64,000 nucleotides of DNA from NCBI GenBank assembly GCA_030158665.1, contig JAOASM010000027.1, positions 1 through 64,000 of the forward strand, written 5' to 3'. The notes beneath the pieces were generated by a model that did no database searches, was not told the DNA's origin, and saw only the letters and a list, made by a program, of their open reading frames with translations. Source of the stretch: Sediminibacterium sp. (GTDB lineage Bacteria > Bacteroidota > Bacteroidia > Chitinophagales > Chitinophagaceae). Positions within the stretch are counted from its first letter, which is position 1. Each line of letters begins with the position of its first letter. The position numbers and the translations under genes were made by a program. Shown here one piece after another: positions 36,606-46,744 of this stretch.

Positions 36606-37721
36606 ATGGAAAAGAAAATCGCAGTGATATTGGGAGATGGAATTGGTCCAGAAGTAACCAACCAATCCATCAAGGTGTTGAACATGATTGCAAAACAATA
36701 TGGTCATCAGTTTAGTTATGAGCATGCGTTGATGGGTGCTGTGGCGATAGACGAAACAGGCAACCCATTGCCAGATGAAACCATTGCTATCTGTAAAAAC
36801 AGTGACGCCATTTTATTTGGTGCCATTGGCGATCCAAAATATGATAACGATCCAACAGCAAAAGTAAGACCAGAGCAAGGCTTGTTAAAGTTGCGTAAGG
36901 AATTACAATTGTTTGCGAATATCCGTCCGGTAAAAACCTATACTTCTTTACAACATTTATCACCCTTAAAGTCTAAGCAATTAGAAAATGTAGACTTCGT
37001 TATTTTTAGAGAATTAACAGGTGGTATTTATTTTGGTGCAAAATCATTGAGCGAAGATGGAACGGTCGCAAAAGACGATTGTTCTTATAGTGTGATGGAA
37101 ATTGAGCGTGTGGCACATTTGGCATTTCAGTATGCACAAAAAAGAAATAAGCATTTGACATTGGTAGACAAAGCCAATGTATTAGAGACATCAAGACTAT
37201 GGCGTAAAGTAGTACAAGCAATCGCAAAAGAATATAGTGATGTGCAAGTAGATTATTTATTTGTAGATAATGCAGCTATGCAGATCATTTTAAATCCTGC
37301 ACAGTTTGATGTGGTGTTAACAGAAAATTTATTCGGTGATATCATCAGTGATGAAGCATCAGTGTTGGCGGGCTCTTTAGGCTTATTGCCATCTGCATCT
37401 GTTGGCAACACCGTGGCATTGTTTGAACCAATCCATGGATCATATCCACAAGCAAAAGGAAAAGACATTGCCAATCCAATGGGTTCTATTTTATCTGCAG
37501 CCATGTTGTTAGATCATTTTGGTTTACAAGAAGAAGCAAACAGTGTGCGCACAGCAGTAGACTGGTGTTTGAATAATGGATTTGTTACAAAAGATATAGA
37601 TGCAAACAATAGTTATACCACAACAGCCATTGGCGATATGGTGGCTGAATTTATAGAACGACATGCGAAGGGAGAAAAACATCCTATTCATGAGCGTTTG
37701 CATAAATCAACAATAATTTAA
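36606..37721 (+). CDS. leuB: 3-isopropylmalate dehydrogenase
   Basis: The 371-aa enzyme oxidatively decarboxylates 3-isopropylmalate to 2-oxoisocaproate with NAD+. Motifs are ILGDGIGPEVTNQSIKVL at the N-terminus, the substrate-binding loop with LLKLRKEL, and the metal-binding NLFGDIISDEASVLAGSLGLLPSA. FEPIHGSYPQAKGKDIANP lies in the nucleotide-binding region. The stop codon directly abuts the ilvD start. Confidence 0.96.
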   Translation: MEKKIAVILGDGIGPEVTNQSIKVLNMIAKQYGHQFSYEHALMGAVAIDETGNPLPDETIAICKNSDAILFGAIGDPKYDNDPTAKVRPEQGLLKLRKELQLFANIRPVKTYTSLQHLSPLKSKQLENVDFVIFRELTGGIYFGAKSLSEDGTVAKDDCSYSVMEIERVAHLAFQYAQKRNKHLTLVDKANVLETSRLWRKVVQAIAKEYSDVQVDYLFVDNAAMQIILNPAQFDVVLTENLFGDIISDEASVLAGSLGLLPSASVGNTVALFEPIHGSYPQAKGKDIANPMGSILSAAMLLDHFGLQEEANSVRTAVDWCLNNGFVTKDIDANNSYTTTAIGDMVAEFIERHAKGEKHPIHERLHKSTII

Positions 37722-39404
37722 ATGATGGAATTAAATAAATACTCTAAAACAATTACGTTAGATCCAACACAACCCGCTGCACAAGCGATGTTCTACGGTA
37801 TTGGATTAACGGACGAAGATTTACATAAAGCCCAAGTGGGTATTGTAAGTATGGGCTATGATGGCAATACTTGTAATATGCATTTGAATGGATTGGCTGC
37901 AGATATTAAAAAAAGCATTTGGGACAACCATTTAGTGGGATTGACCTTTCATACGATTGGTGTGAGTGATGGCATGAGTAATGGAACAGATGGTATGCGT
38001 TATTCATTGGTGAGTAGAGATGTGATTGCCGATAGTATTGAAACTGTTTGTGGTGCACAATATTATGATGCATTGATCGCAGTACCTGGTTGTGATAAAA
38101 ATATGCCAGGATCTATTATTGCGATGGGAAGATTGAATCGTCCTTCTATAATGATTTATGGAGGAACCATTGCGCCAGGACATTATAAAGGACAAGATTT
38201 AAATATTGTATCTGCATTTGAGGCATTAGGTCAAAAGTTGGCAGGACAATTAGACGAAGCAGATTTCAAAGGCATTATCAAACACGCCTGTCCAGGTGCA
38301 GGCGCTTGTGGAGGCATGTATACTGCAAACACGATGGCTGCGGCGATAGAGGCATTGGGTATGAGCTTGCCCTACTCTTCTTCTAATCCGGCATTGAGTG
38401 AAGAGAAGCAACAAGAGTGTAAAGATGCAGGAAAGGCAATACGATTATTATTAGAAAAAGATATTAAGCCAAAAGACATCATGACACGTAAAGCATTTGA
38501 GAATGCAATTGCAGTGATCATGGTATTAGGTGGAAGCACGAATGCGGTGTTGCATATGATTGCGATGGCGAAGAGTGTGGGCGTAAGTATCACGCAAGAT
38601 GATTTTCAAACCATTAGTGATAAAATCCCAGTGTTAGCAGACTTTAAACCATCAGGAAAATATTTAATGCAGGACTTGCATCAATATGGTGGTGTGCCAG
38701 CGGTGATGAAGTATATGTTGGCGCAAGGATGGTTACATGGAGACTGTTTAACGGTAACAGGCAACACCATTGCAGAAAATTTAGCAGCCGCACCTGATTT
38801 AGATTTTGAGCAACAAAAAATTATCCTTCCAAAGGAAACGCCCATCAAGGCAACAGGCCATTTACAAATCATGTATGGCAACTTAGCCACTGGCGGAAGT
38901 GTAGCAAAAATATCTGGCAAAGAAGGCGATATGTTTGAAGGGCCAGCACGTGTGTTTGATGGAGAACATGCATTGATCGAAGGCATCAATACAGGAAAGA
39001 TAAAAGAAGGCGATGTAGTGGTGATTAAAAATGTTGGACCAGTGGGTGCACCAGGTATGCCAGAGATGTTAAAGCCAACATCGGCAATCATTGGCGCGGG
39101 TTTAGGAAAATCAGTGGCACTCATTACTGACGGAAGATTCAGCGGTGGTACACACGGCTTTGTGGTTGGACATATTACACCAGAAGCCTATAAGGGAGGA
39201 TTGATTGCTTTGGTAGAAGACAATGATATCATTGAATTAAATGTGCCAAAGCGAACGATGACCTTGAAAGTAGATGAAGCAACCATTGCAAAAAGAAGAG
39301 CTGCTTATCAACAACCTGCATTAAAAGCAACTCAGGGTGTGTTATTTAAATATGCAAGATCAGTGAAGGATGCAAGTGAAGGATGTGTAACGGATGAAAT
39401 CTAA
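37722..39404 (+). CDS. ilvD: Dihydroxy-acid dehydratase
   Basis: The 560-aa Fe-S dehydratase forms the 2-oxo acids of the valine and isoleucine pathways. Cluster cysteines are in [25 protein letters not shown] and [31 protein letters not shown] is near the C-terminus. Two tandem ATG codons begin the gene, directly after the leuB stop; either could be used. The stop TAA lies inside the left arm of a perfect hairpin before ilvB. Confidence 0.96.
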   Translation: MMELNKYSKTITLDPTQPAAQAMFYGIGLTDEDLHKAQVGIVSMGYDGNTCNMHLNGLAADIKKSIWDNHLVGLTFHTIGVSDGMSNGTDGMRYSLVSRDVIADSIETVCGAQYYDALIAVPGCDKNMPGSIIAMGRLNRPSIMIYGGTIAPGHYKGQDLNIVSAFEALGQKLAGQLDEADFKGIIKHACPGAGACGGMYTANTMAAAIEALGMSLPYSSSNPALSEEKQQECKDAGKAIRLLLEKDIKPKDIMTRKAFENAIAVIMVLGGSTNAVLHMIAMAKSVGVSITQDDFQTISDKIPVLADFKPSGKYLMQDLHQYGGVPAVMKYMLAQGWLHGDCLTVTGNTIAENLAAAPDLDFEQQKIILPKETPIKATGHLQIMYGNLATGGSVAKISGKEGDMFEGPARVFDGEHALIEGINTGKIKEGDVVVIKNVGPVGAPGMPEMLKPTSAIIGAGLGKSVALITDGRFSGGTHGFVVGHITPEAYKGGLIALVEDNDIIELNVPKRTMTLKVDEATIAKRRAAYQQPALKATQGVLFKYARSVKDASEGCVTDEI

Positions 39405-39420
39405 ACGCAGGCGTTTAGAT
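39399..39420 (+). promoter_or_regulatory. Hairpin over the ilvD stop codon
   Basis: ATCTAAACGC (39399-39408) and GCGTTTAGAT (39411-39420) are perfect inverted repeats. The ilvD TAA (39402-39404) is part of the left arm. AAAATG rather than a U-run follows, so processing or 3' end stabilisation is more likely than termination. Confidence 0.55.
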
Positions 39421-39445
39421 AAAATGAAATTATAAAAAGGGTTTT

Positions 39446-41143
39446 ATGGATACGAAACAACTTACAGGATCACAAGCAGTATTGGAAGCATGTATTGCAG
39501 AAGGCGTAGATACCATTTTTGGATATCCGGGCGGAGCGATTATGCCCATCTATGATGCATTGTATGATTATAAAGAAAAGTTACAGCATGTATTGGTGCG
39601 TCATGAACAAGGTGGAATTCATGCAGGACAAGGGTATGCGCGTACATCCGGAAAAGTTGGTGTGGTATTTGCCACAAGCGGACCCGGTGCAACTAATTTG
39701 GTGACTGGGTTAGCAGATGCGATGATAGATAGTACACCTTTGGTTTGTATCACAGGACAAGTCTTTGCACATTTATTAGGAACAGATGCTTTTCAGGAAA
39801 CAGATATCATCAATATCACAATGCCTGTTACAAAATGGAATTATCAAATCACAGATGCTACAGAGATCCCACATATATTAGCGAAAGCATTTTATTTAGC
39901 AAGAAGCGGAAGACCAGGACCAGTGTTGATTGATATTTCAAAGAATGCACAATTTCAATCTTTCGATTATGAAGGCTATACGGTGTGCAATCATGTAAGA
40001 TCTTATCGACCAAAACCAATCATCCGAAAAGAATATATAGACGAAGCAGTTCAATTGATCAATCAGGCAAAAAAGCCATTGGTGATTTTTGGACAAGGTG
40101 TGATCTTAGGAAAAGCAGAAAAAGAATTCAAGAAATTTATAGAGAAGTCTGGGATACCAGCAGCATGGACTATTTTAGGATTGAGTGCATTGCCAACGGA
40201 TCATCCACAGAACGTGGGTATGTTGGGCATGCACGGTAACTATGGCCCCAATGTATTAACCAATGAGTGTGATGTATTGATCGCAGTGGGTATGCGATTT
40301 GATGATCGTGTAACAGGTAGACTAGATAAATATGCGAAGCAAGCAAAAATTATTCACTTAGATATCGATCCATCCGAAATAGATAAAAACGTATTGGCGC
40401 ATGTGGGTGTGTGGGGTGATTGTAAAGAAACCCTACCCCTGTTAACCATGGGTATCGAACAAAAAGATAGAACAGAATGGTTGAATGTTTTTGCAGGCTA
40501 TGCAAAAGAAGAGTACGAGCAATGTATCAAAGACGAGATGCATCCAACTAGTGAAGCAATGAGTATGGCAGAAGTGATTCATGCTGTAAATGAAATCACT
40601 AAAGGAGATGCAGTAATTGTAACAGACGTGGGACAACACCAGATGGTGGCTTGTAGATACGCCAAGTTCAATCAAACAAGAAGCAATGTTACATCTGGTG
40701 GATTGGGTACGATGGGCTTTGCTTTGCCAGCAGCCATTGGTGCAAAGTTTGGTGCACTGGACAGAACAGTGATTGCAGTGATTGGAGATGGCGGTATACA
40801 GATGACATTACAAGAGTTTGGCACGATCATGCAAACAGGGATAGAGGTTAAAGTGATGATTTTAAACAATGAGTTTTTAGGCATGGTGCGTCAGTGGCAA
40901 CAATTGTTTATGGATAAGCGATACAGTTTTGTGGATATAGCAAGTCCGGACTATGTGATGCTGGCCAATTCATATAAGATTGCTGCAGCAAAAGTGAGCA
41001 AGCGAGAAGAGCTGGAAGCTGCTGTGGCGAAGATGTTATCACATAATGGATCTTATGTATTAGAAGTGATGGTGGGTAAAGAAAACAATGTATTCCCGAT
41101 GGTACCACAAGGTTGCTCGGTGAGTGAAATTAGATTGAAGTAG
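39446..41143 (+). CDS. ilvB: Acetolactate synthase large subunit
   Basis: The 565-aa ThDP enzyme makes acetolactate and acetohydroxybutyrate, the first common step of branched-chain synthesis. FGYPGGAIMPIYDALY and the catalytic Glu in LVRHEQGGIHAGQGYAR mark the N-terminal domain. VIGDGGIQMTLQEFGT and LNNEFLGMVRQWQ form the ThDP/Mg site. The regulatory subunit ilvN begins 22 bp downstream. Confidence 0.97.
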   Translation: MDTKQLTGSQAVLEACIAEGVDTIFGYPGGAIMPIYDALYDYKEKLQHVLVRHEQGGIHAGQGYARTSGKVGVVFATSGPGATNLVTGLADAMIDSTPLVCITGQVFAHLLGTDAFQETDIINITMPVTKWNYQITDATEIPHILAKAFYLARSGRPGPVLIDISKNAQFQSFDYEGYTVCNHVRSYRPKPIIRKEYIDEAVQLINQAKKPLVIFGQGVILGKAEKEFKKFIEKSGIPAAWTILGLSALPTDHPQNVGMLGMHGNYGPNVLTNECDVLIAVGMRFDDRVTGRLDKYAKQAKIIHLDIDPSEIDKNVLAHVGVWGDCKETLPLLTMGIEQKDRTEWLNVFAGYAKEEYEQCIKDEMHPTSEAMSMAEVIHAVNEITKGDAVIVTDVGQHQMVACRYAKFNQTRSNVTSGGLGTMGFALPAAIGAKFGALDRTVIAVIGDGGIQMTLQEFGTIMQTGIEVKVMILNNEFLGMVRQWQQLFMDKRYSFVDIASPDYVMLANSYKIAAAKVSKREELEAAVAKMLSHNGSYVLEVMVGKENNVFPMVPQGCSVSEIRLK

Positions 41144-41165
41144 CAAACTTCTTAAAGTAAAAATT

Positions 41166-41762
41166 ATGGAAAACGAAAAACAAGAATTTACGATCACGGT
41201 ATATACCGAAAACCAAGTTGGTTTGTTGAATCGTATTGCCATTATTTTTTCGAGAAGAAAAATAAATGTAGAGAGTTTAAATACGTCTCCTTCAGAAGTA
41301 CAAGGCATACATCGTTTTACTATTGTGGTAGTAGAGTCAAAAGACGTGGTGATTAAAGTGGTAAGACAAATTGAAAAGCAAGTAGAAGTATTGAAAGCCT
41401 ATTATAATACCAACGACGAAATCGTATGGCAGGAGTTGGCCTTATATAAAGTATTGTCGGATGAGATTACAGAAAAGGTAAAAGTAGAAAGGTTGTTGAG
41501 AGAGTTTGGTGCAAGAGCAGTAGCGATCAGAAAAGACTTTATCGTTTTTGAAACCACAGGACATAGAGAGGAAACTAATAAGTTGATGGAAGCATTGGCG
41601 CCATTCGGTTTGGTGGAGTTTGTAAGAAGTGCGAGGGTGGCCATCATCAAAGAAAGTGCAGGCTTCCATGAAAAACTAAAAGACTTCGAAAAAAGAGAGC
41701 CAGGAGACGAACTTATAGAAAACGAATACTTGGGGAAAAGAGAAGCAGTTTTCACCATGTAA
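41166..41762 (+). CDS. ilvN: Acetolactate synthase small (regulatory) subunit
   Basis: The 198-aa protein has an N-terminal ACT domain (FTITVYTENQVGLLNRIAIIFSRRKINVESLNTSPSE, about residues 8-44) that usually senses valine. A second ACT-like domain follows (about 85-160). It stimulates and feedback-controls IlvB. The C-terminal ~35 residues (EKLKDFEKREPGDELIENEY) are charged. The gene is 22 bp after ilvB and 80 bp before ilvC. Confidence 0.94.
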   Translation: MENEKQEFTITVYTENQVGLLNRIAIIFSRRKINVESLNTSPSEVQGIHRFTIVVVESKDVVIKVVRQIEKQVEVLKAYYNTNDEIVWQELALYKVLSDEITEKVKVERLLREFGARAVAIRKDFIVFETTGHREETNKLMEALAPFGLVEFVRSARVAIIKESAGFHEKLKDFEKREPGDELIENEYLGKREAVFTM

Positions 41763-41842
41763 ACGAAACGTATATTTTTTACAAGCGATCATTATAAAGT
41801 ATCATCACATTCAAATCTTTCAATTCATAAACTAAACAAATC

Positions 41843-42898
41843 ATGGCAAAATTAAATTTCGGAGGTACCGAAGAAAATGTGGTAACCCGCGAAGAGTTCC
41901 CATTAGCAAAAGCACAAGAAGTATTAAAAAATGAAGTTGTAGCAGTCATTGGATATGGCGTACAAGGACCAGGTCAAGCATTGAACCAAAAAGAAAATGG
42001 GGTGAATGTGATTGTAGGTCAAAGAAAAAATTCAAAATCATGGGATAAGGCAATCGCAGACGGATTTGTTCCAGGCCAAACCTTATTTGAAATAGAAGAA
42101 GCATTAGAGAAAGGAACCATTATTTGTTATTTATTGAGCGACGCTGCACAAATCGCAATGTGGCCAACAGTAAAGAAACACTTAACGCCAGGTAAGGCAT
42201 TGTATTTCTCTCATGGATTCGGTATCACTTATAAAGAGCAAACAGGTATCGTACCTCCTGCAGATGTGGATGTGATTTTAGTTGCACCAAAAGGATCAGG
42301 TACTTCACTAAGAAGAATGTTTTTACAAGGACGTGGCTTGAACTCAAGTTATGCGATCTTCCAAGACGCAACAGGTAAAGCACATGACAGAGTAATTGCA
42401 TTGGGTATTGCGGTTGGGTCTGGCTATTTGTTTGAAACCAATTTCAAAAAGGAAGTGTATTCAGATTTAACTGGAGAGCGTGGTACCTTGATGGGCGCTA
42501 TCCAAGGTATTTTTGCGGCACAATATGAAGTGTTGCGTAAGAATGGACATAGCCCTTCTGAATCATTCAACGAAACAGTAGAAGAATTAACACAATCATT
42601 GATGCCACTAGTAGCAGAAAACGGAATGGATTGGATGTATGCCAACTGTTCAACAACTGCACAAAGAGGTGCGTTGGATTGGTGGAAGAAATTCCGTGAT
42701 GCCACTTTGCCAGTATTCACCGATTTATATGAAAGCGTAGCAACTGGAAAAGAATCTGCACGTTCAATTGATTTGAATAGTAAAGCAGACTACCGTGAAA
42801 AATTAGAAGTGGAATTAGCAGAACTACATAATAGTGAAATGTGGCAGGCAGGAAGAACTGTAAGAAGTTTACGTCCAGAGAATCAGCCAGCAAAATAA
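41843..42898 (+). CDS. ilvC: Ketol-acid reductoisomerase
   Basis: The 351-aa enzyme converts acetolactate to dihydroxyisovalerate with NAD(P)H. The Rossmann motif VVAVIGYGVQGPGQALNQ is near residues 32-50, VGQRKNSKSWDKA is the cofactor-specificity loop, and VDVILVAPKGSGTSLR follows. SDLTGERGTLMGAIQGIF and ETVEELTQSLMPLV carry acidic metal ligands. It is longer than common class I forms (~330 aa), as is usual in this phylum. ilvA starts 17 bp later. Confidence 0.95.
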   Translation: MAKLNFGGTEENVVTREEFPLAKAQEVLKNEVVAVIGYGVQGPGQALNQKENGVNVIVGQRKNSKSWDKAIADGFVPGQTLFEIEEALEKGTIICYLLSDAAQIAMWPTVKKHLTPGKALYFSHGFGITYKEQTGIVPPADVDVILVAPKGSGTSLRRMFLQGRGLNSSYAIFQDATGKAHDRVIALGIAVGSGYLFETNFKKEVYSDLTGERGTLMGAIQGIFAAQYEVLRKNGHSPSESFNETVEELTQSLMPLVAENGMDWMYANCSTTAQRGALDWWKKFRDATLPVFTDLYESVATGKESARSIDLNSKADYREKLEVELAELHNSEMWQAGRTVRSLRPENQPAK

Positions 42899-42915
42899 AT
42901 GTGAAAGAATCAGTA

Positions 42916-44190
42916 ATGAGCGAAACAAAATTTGTAATCGATCCTGCACTCGATATTGAGGGCGCAATGCAAAGACTAAAGTCGGTGGTAACACATACCC
43001 CACTGCAGTATAATGCAAACTTGTCTCGTAAATATCAGTGCAGGGTTTATTTGAAAAGAGAAGACTTACAAATTGTACGTTCTTATAAATTAAGAGGCGC
43101 CTACAATATGATGCGTCAACTTTCTGCAGACCAATTGGCAAAAGGCGTTGTGTGTGCAAGCGCAGGCAACCATGCACAAGGCTTTGCTTATAGCTGTAAA
43201 AAATTAGGAGTCAAGGGTGTGGTGTTTATGCCCATCCCATCCCCACAGCAAAAAGTATCACAAACAAAAATGTTTGGAGAAGATTTTGTAGAAGTAAAAT
43301 TAGTGGGCGATACATTTGATGACACCGCAGTAGCAGCAAAAGCATATACACTAGAACATGGTATGACTTTTATTCCACCCTTTGATCATCCAGATATTAT
43401 TTCAGGACAGGCAACTGTAGGTGTAGAAATTGTAGAAGACTTACCACAGTTCACGCAGGATCCAATCGATTATTTATTCTTACCCATTGGAGGCGGCGGA
43501 TTGAGCGCCGGTGTTGGTGCCTATTTTAAATCAAGATCGCCTCACACAAAAATAATCGGACTAGAGCCAGAAGGAGCGCCAAGTATGTTGGCGGCGATGA
43601 AGGCAGGACATCCGGTTGAATTAGACAGCATCGACAAATTTGTGGATGGCGCATCTGTAAAGCGTGTTGGCGATCACAACTTTGCTATCTGTAAAAATGT
43701 ATTGGATGAAGTACACTTAGTACCAGAGGGAAAAATCTGCACTACCATTTTAGATATGTACAATGAGGAAGCGATTGTGGTAGAGCCAGCAGGAGCAATG
43801 TCAATAGCTGTATTGGATGATTATGCAGAACAAATCAAAGGAAAGAATGTATTGTGTGTTGTAAGTGGTGGTAATAATGATATCGCAAGGATGCAGGAAA
43901 TAAAAGAGCGTTCTTTAATCTATGAGGGGTTAAAACATTATTTCTTGATTCGCTTTGCACAGAGACCAGGTGCATTAAAAGATTTTGTGAACAAGGTATT
44001 GGGAGACAATGACGATATCACTAGGTTTGAGTACATACAAAAGCATAATAAAGAATCAGGACCAGCATTGGTTGGATTAGAGCTAAGGTCCAAATCGGAC
44101 TATACCGAGCTGATAGAAAAGATGAAGCAATATCAGATCAACTACAATGAAATCAATAAAGACGACAATATCTATGGGTATTTAATTTAA
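42916..44190 (+). CDS. ilvA: Threonine ammonia-lyase (threonine dehydratase)
   Basis: From the ATG 42916 (MSETKFVIDPALD) the protein has 424 aa. The track's GTG start lies inside ilvC and is rejected. The PLP enzyme deaminates threonine to 2-oxobutanoate for isoleucine synthesis. SYKLRGAYN carries the PLP Lys, SAGNHAQGFAYSCKKLG and PIGGGGLSAG bind the cofactor phosphate. The C-terminal ~85 residues (YFLIRFAQRPGALKDFVNKVL) form one ACT-like regulatory domain. Confidence 0.95.
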   Translation: MSETKFVIDPALDIEGAMQRLKSVVTHTPLQYNANLSRKYQCRVYLKREDLQIVRSYKLRGAYNMMRQLSADQLAKGVVCASAGNHAQGFAYSCKKLGVKGVVFMPIPSPQQKVSQTKMFGEDFVEVKLVGDTFDDTAVAAKAYTLEHGMTFIPPFDHPDIISGQATVGVEIVEDLPQFTQDPIDYLFLPIGGGGLSAGVGAYFKSRSPHTKIIGLEPEGAPSMLAAMKAGHPVELDSIDKFVDGASVKRVGDHNFAICKNVLDEVHLVPEGKICTTILDMYNEEAIVVEPAGAMSIAVLDDYAEQIKGKNVLCVVSGGNNDIARMQEIKERSLIYEGLKHYFLIRFAQRPGALKDFVNKVLGDNDDITRFEYIQKHNKESGPALVGLELRSKSDYTELIEKMKQYQINYNEINKDDNIYGYLI

Positions 44191-44194
44191 GACC

Positions 44195-44202
44195 TAACTT
44201 TG
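44195..44202 (+). promoter_or_regulatory. Possible internal promoter before thrA
   Basis: TAACTTTG in the 77-bp ilvA-thrA gap fully matches the TAnnTTTG box and is flanked by GACC/GGTC. No TTG occurs at the -33 distance, so this is a weak candidate for separate thr transcription. Confidence 0.35.
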
Positions 44203-44267
44203 CGGTCATCTAGCAATAGAGGGGAAAAGAAGGCAAATTGAATCGTCGTTAAGGAAAAATAAATACT

Positions 44268-46733
44268 ATGCAGGTTTTAAAGTTTGGAGGAAGTTCAGTA
44301 GGTACACCAGAAGCTATTTCAAAAGTAATAGCGATTGTGAAAGAGCGTGTAAAAACAACACCAACTATTGTGGTGGTATCTGCAATGAGCGGTGTAACAG
44401 ATCAATTGATTTTGTTAGCACAAAGTGCTGCACAAGGAAACGAAGCCTACAAAACGATTATTCAAAACTTAGAACAAAAACATTTAGACGCAGTACGTGC
44501 ATTATTGCCGATACAACAACAGTCGGGTACATTGAGCATGGTCAAGCAATTGATGAATGAAATTGAATCTAATTGTGATGGCTTATTTATGCTAAGAGAG
44601 TTGACCATGCGCATGCAGGATCGATTGATTAGCTATGGAGAAATTTTATCTTCAAAAATTATTGCAGCTGCATTTGAAGCAGAAGGCGTAGATCAAGTTT
44701 GGTTGGATTCAAGAGCCATGATCAAAACCAATAGCAAATATTTCAATGCGGTTGTAGACAGATCAGCAACGATTAAAACAATCCAAGCCTATTTTGCCAC
44801 GCCATCTAACAAGCATGCCTTGTATATGGCGCCTGGTTTTATCGCATCAGATGCAGAAGGCAATACCACCACATTAGGAAGAGGTGGATCAGATTATACA
44901 GGTGCAATTTATGCAGCTTCTTTAAAAGCAACTGTCTTAGAAATATGGACAGATGTCAGTGGTATGATGACTGCAGATCCAAGAATGGTGCATAATGCAA
45001 AAGAGATTCCAAAAATTTCTTATCAAGAAGCGATGGAGTTATCGCATTTTGGCGCCAAGATTATTTATCCTCCAACCATTCAACCAGTGATGCGTGAAAA
45101 CATTCCTGTTTGGATCAAGAATACCTTTGAGCCGGAGCATCCAGGTACATTGATTGAAAATGAATCACCTAAAGACGATAATTTTATTCGTGGTATCTCC
45201 AGCATCAAAGATATATGCCTATTGAGTTTGGAAGGAGCAGGTATGGTAGGTATACCAGGTTTCTCAAAAAGATTGTTTGATGCTTTGGCCAAAAAACAGA
45301 TCAATGTTATTTTAATCACACAGAGTTCTTCGGAGCATTCAATCTGTGTGGGTGTGAATGTACAGGACACGCATATGGCGAAGATTGCCGTGGATGCAGA
45401 ATTTGAACAAGAGATCAATACACAGGTAGTAGAGCCATTGATTATTGAAAAAGATTTATCCATCATTGCTTTGGTAGGTGAGCAAATGCGCAACCATCCA
45501 GGGGTGAGTGGAAAAATGTTTGGTGTCTTAGGACGCAATGGTATCAATGTACGCGCGATCGCGCAAGGTTCATCTGAGAAAAACATTACCGCAGTGATTG
45601 CATCGCAGGATGTACGCAAAGCGATCAACGTATTACACGAAGAATTCTTTGAGACTTCTTACAAGCAAGTGAATGTGTATCTAGCCGGTGCAGGTAATGT
45701 AGGTGGTAAACTAATAGAGCAAATCAAAAAACAGGTTCCTTATTTACAATCCACTTTAAGATTGCAAATTAATATTGTAGGGATAGCGAATAGTAAAAAG
45801 CAATTGATTAATATAGAAGGCATTGATTTAAGTAATTGGAGAGATCAATTGGCTGCAGCACCAGCAGGTACTATTACAGATTATGTAGCAGCTATTTTAG
45901 AAAACAATTTACGTAATTCTATATTTGTTGATGTCACTGCACACGCCACAGTCGCAGATACCTATGCTCGGTTATTGAGTAAGGCGGTATCAGTGGTGGC
46001 ATGTAATAAAATAGCTTGTTCATCACCTTATGCGCACTATGCAAAATTAAAGGCCTTAGCTAGAACCTATAGTGCAGCCTTTTTATTTGAAACCAATGTG
46101 GGCGCAAGCTTACCCATTATAGGCACACTGAATGATCTAATCCGAAGTGGAGATAAGATTAACAAGATAGAAGCAGTTTTATCGGGCACATTGAATTTTG
46201 TGTTTAATAATTATAACGGCACCAAATCATTTGCACAGGTGGTAAGGCAGGCACAGGATGAGGGATATACAGAACCAGATCCAAGATTAGATTTAGGAGG
46301 AACAGACGTTATGCGTAAAGTGATGATTTTAGCGCGTGAAGCTGGACATAAATTAGAAATGGAAGATATTGCGAATGAGGCCTTCTTGCCAGCAAGCTGT
46401 TTTAATGGATCAGTAGATGATTTTTATGCAGAGATGGAAAAACAAGAAGCACATTTCAAAAAATTATATGAAGCAGCAGCAGCTGAAGGATGCAAGTTGA
46501 AATTTGTAGCGAAGTTTGAAAGAGCTGAAAATGGACAAGGTGTTGCGAAAGTGGGATTACAACATATCCAACCAAGTTCAGACTTCTATCATTTATATGG
46601 AAAGGACAATTTAGTTTTATTCTATTCTGAAAGGTATCCTGAATTACCATTGGTGATAAAGGGAGCAGGTGCTGGTGCAGATGTCACCGCATCAGGGGTG
46701 TTTGCAGATATCATAAGAGCAGCAAGAGTTTAA
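44268..46733 (+). CDS. thrA: Bifunctional aspartokinase/homoserine dehydrogenase
   Basis: The 821-aa fusion has an N-terminal aspartokinase (VLKFGGSSVGTPEAI at 3-17, TLGRGGSDYTGAIYAA near 205). Two ACT domains lie in the middle (about 310-455, including SGKMFGVLGRNGINVRAIAQGSSE). The C-terminal homoserine dehydrogenase follows (VNVYLAGAGNVGGKLIEQI near 466, KIEAVLSGTLNFVFNNY near 640). It catalyses the first and third steps from aspartate to homoserine; the intervening asd is not in the window. It is followed by thrB after 11 bp. Confidence 0.96.
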   Translation: MQVLKFGGSSVGTPEAISKVIAIVKERVKTTPTIVVVSAMSGVTDQLILLAQSAAQGNEAYKTIIQNLEQKHLDAVRALLPIQQQSGTLSMVKQLMNEIESNCDGLFMLRELTMRMQDRLISYGEILSSKIIAAAFEAEGVDQVWLDSRAMIKTNSKYFNAVVDRSATIKTIQAYFATPSNKHALYMAPGFIASDAEGNTTTLGRGGSDYTGAIYAASLKATVLEIWTDVSGMMTADPRMVHNAKEIPKISYQEAMELSHFGAKIIYPPTIQPVMRENIPVWIKNTFEPEHPGTLIENESPKDDNFIRGISSIKDICLLSLEGAGMVGIPGFSKRLFDALAKKQINVILITQSSSEHSICVGVNVQDTHMAKIAVDAEFEQEINTQVVEPLIIEKDLSIIALVGEQMRNHPGVSGKMFGVLGRNGINVRAIAQGSSEKNITAVIASQDVRKAINVLHEEFFETSYKQVNVYLAGAGNVGGKLIEQIKKQVPYLQSTLRLQINIVGIANSKKQLINIEGIDLSNWRDQLAAAPAGTITDYVAAILENNLRNSIFVDVTAHATVADTYARLLSKAVSVVACNKIACSSPYAHYAKLKALARTYSAAFLFETNVGASLPIIGTLNDLIRSGDKINKIEAVLSGTLNFVFNNYNGTKSFAQVVRQAQDEGYTEPDPRLDLGGTDVMRKVMILAREAGHKLEMEDIANEAFLPASCFNGSVDDFYAEMEKQEAHFKKLYEAAAAEGCKLKFVAKFERAENGQGVAKVGLQHIQPSSDFYHLYGKDNLVLFYSERYPELPLVIKGAGAGADVTASGVFADIIRAARV

Positions 46734-46744
46734 TTTAATAATGT

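Noticed and set aside
38681-39124. 147-aa minus-strand ORF inside ilvD
   Set aside because: Antisense shadow of a conserved enzyme with no recognisable features.
42841-42915. GTG start of ilvA inside ilvC
   Set aside because: The extra 25 residues are a frame-shifted reading of the ilvC end; ATG 42916 begins normal IlvA sequence.
45080-45628. 182-aa minus-strand ORF inside thrA
   Set aside because: Antisense to a strongly conserved aspartokinase region; Ser/Cys/Ile-rich translation typical of a shadow.
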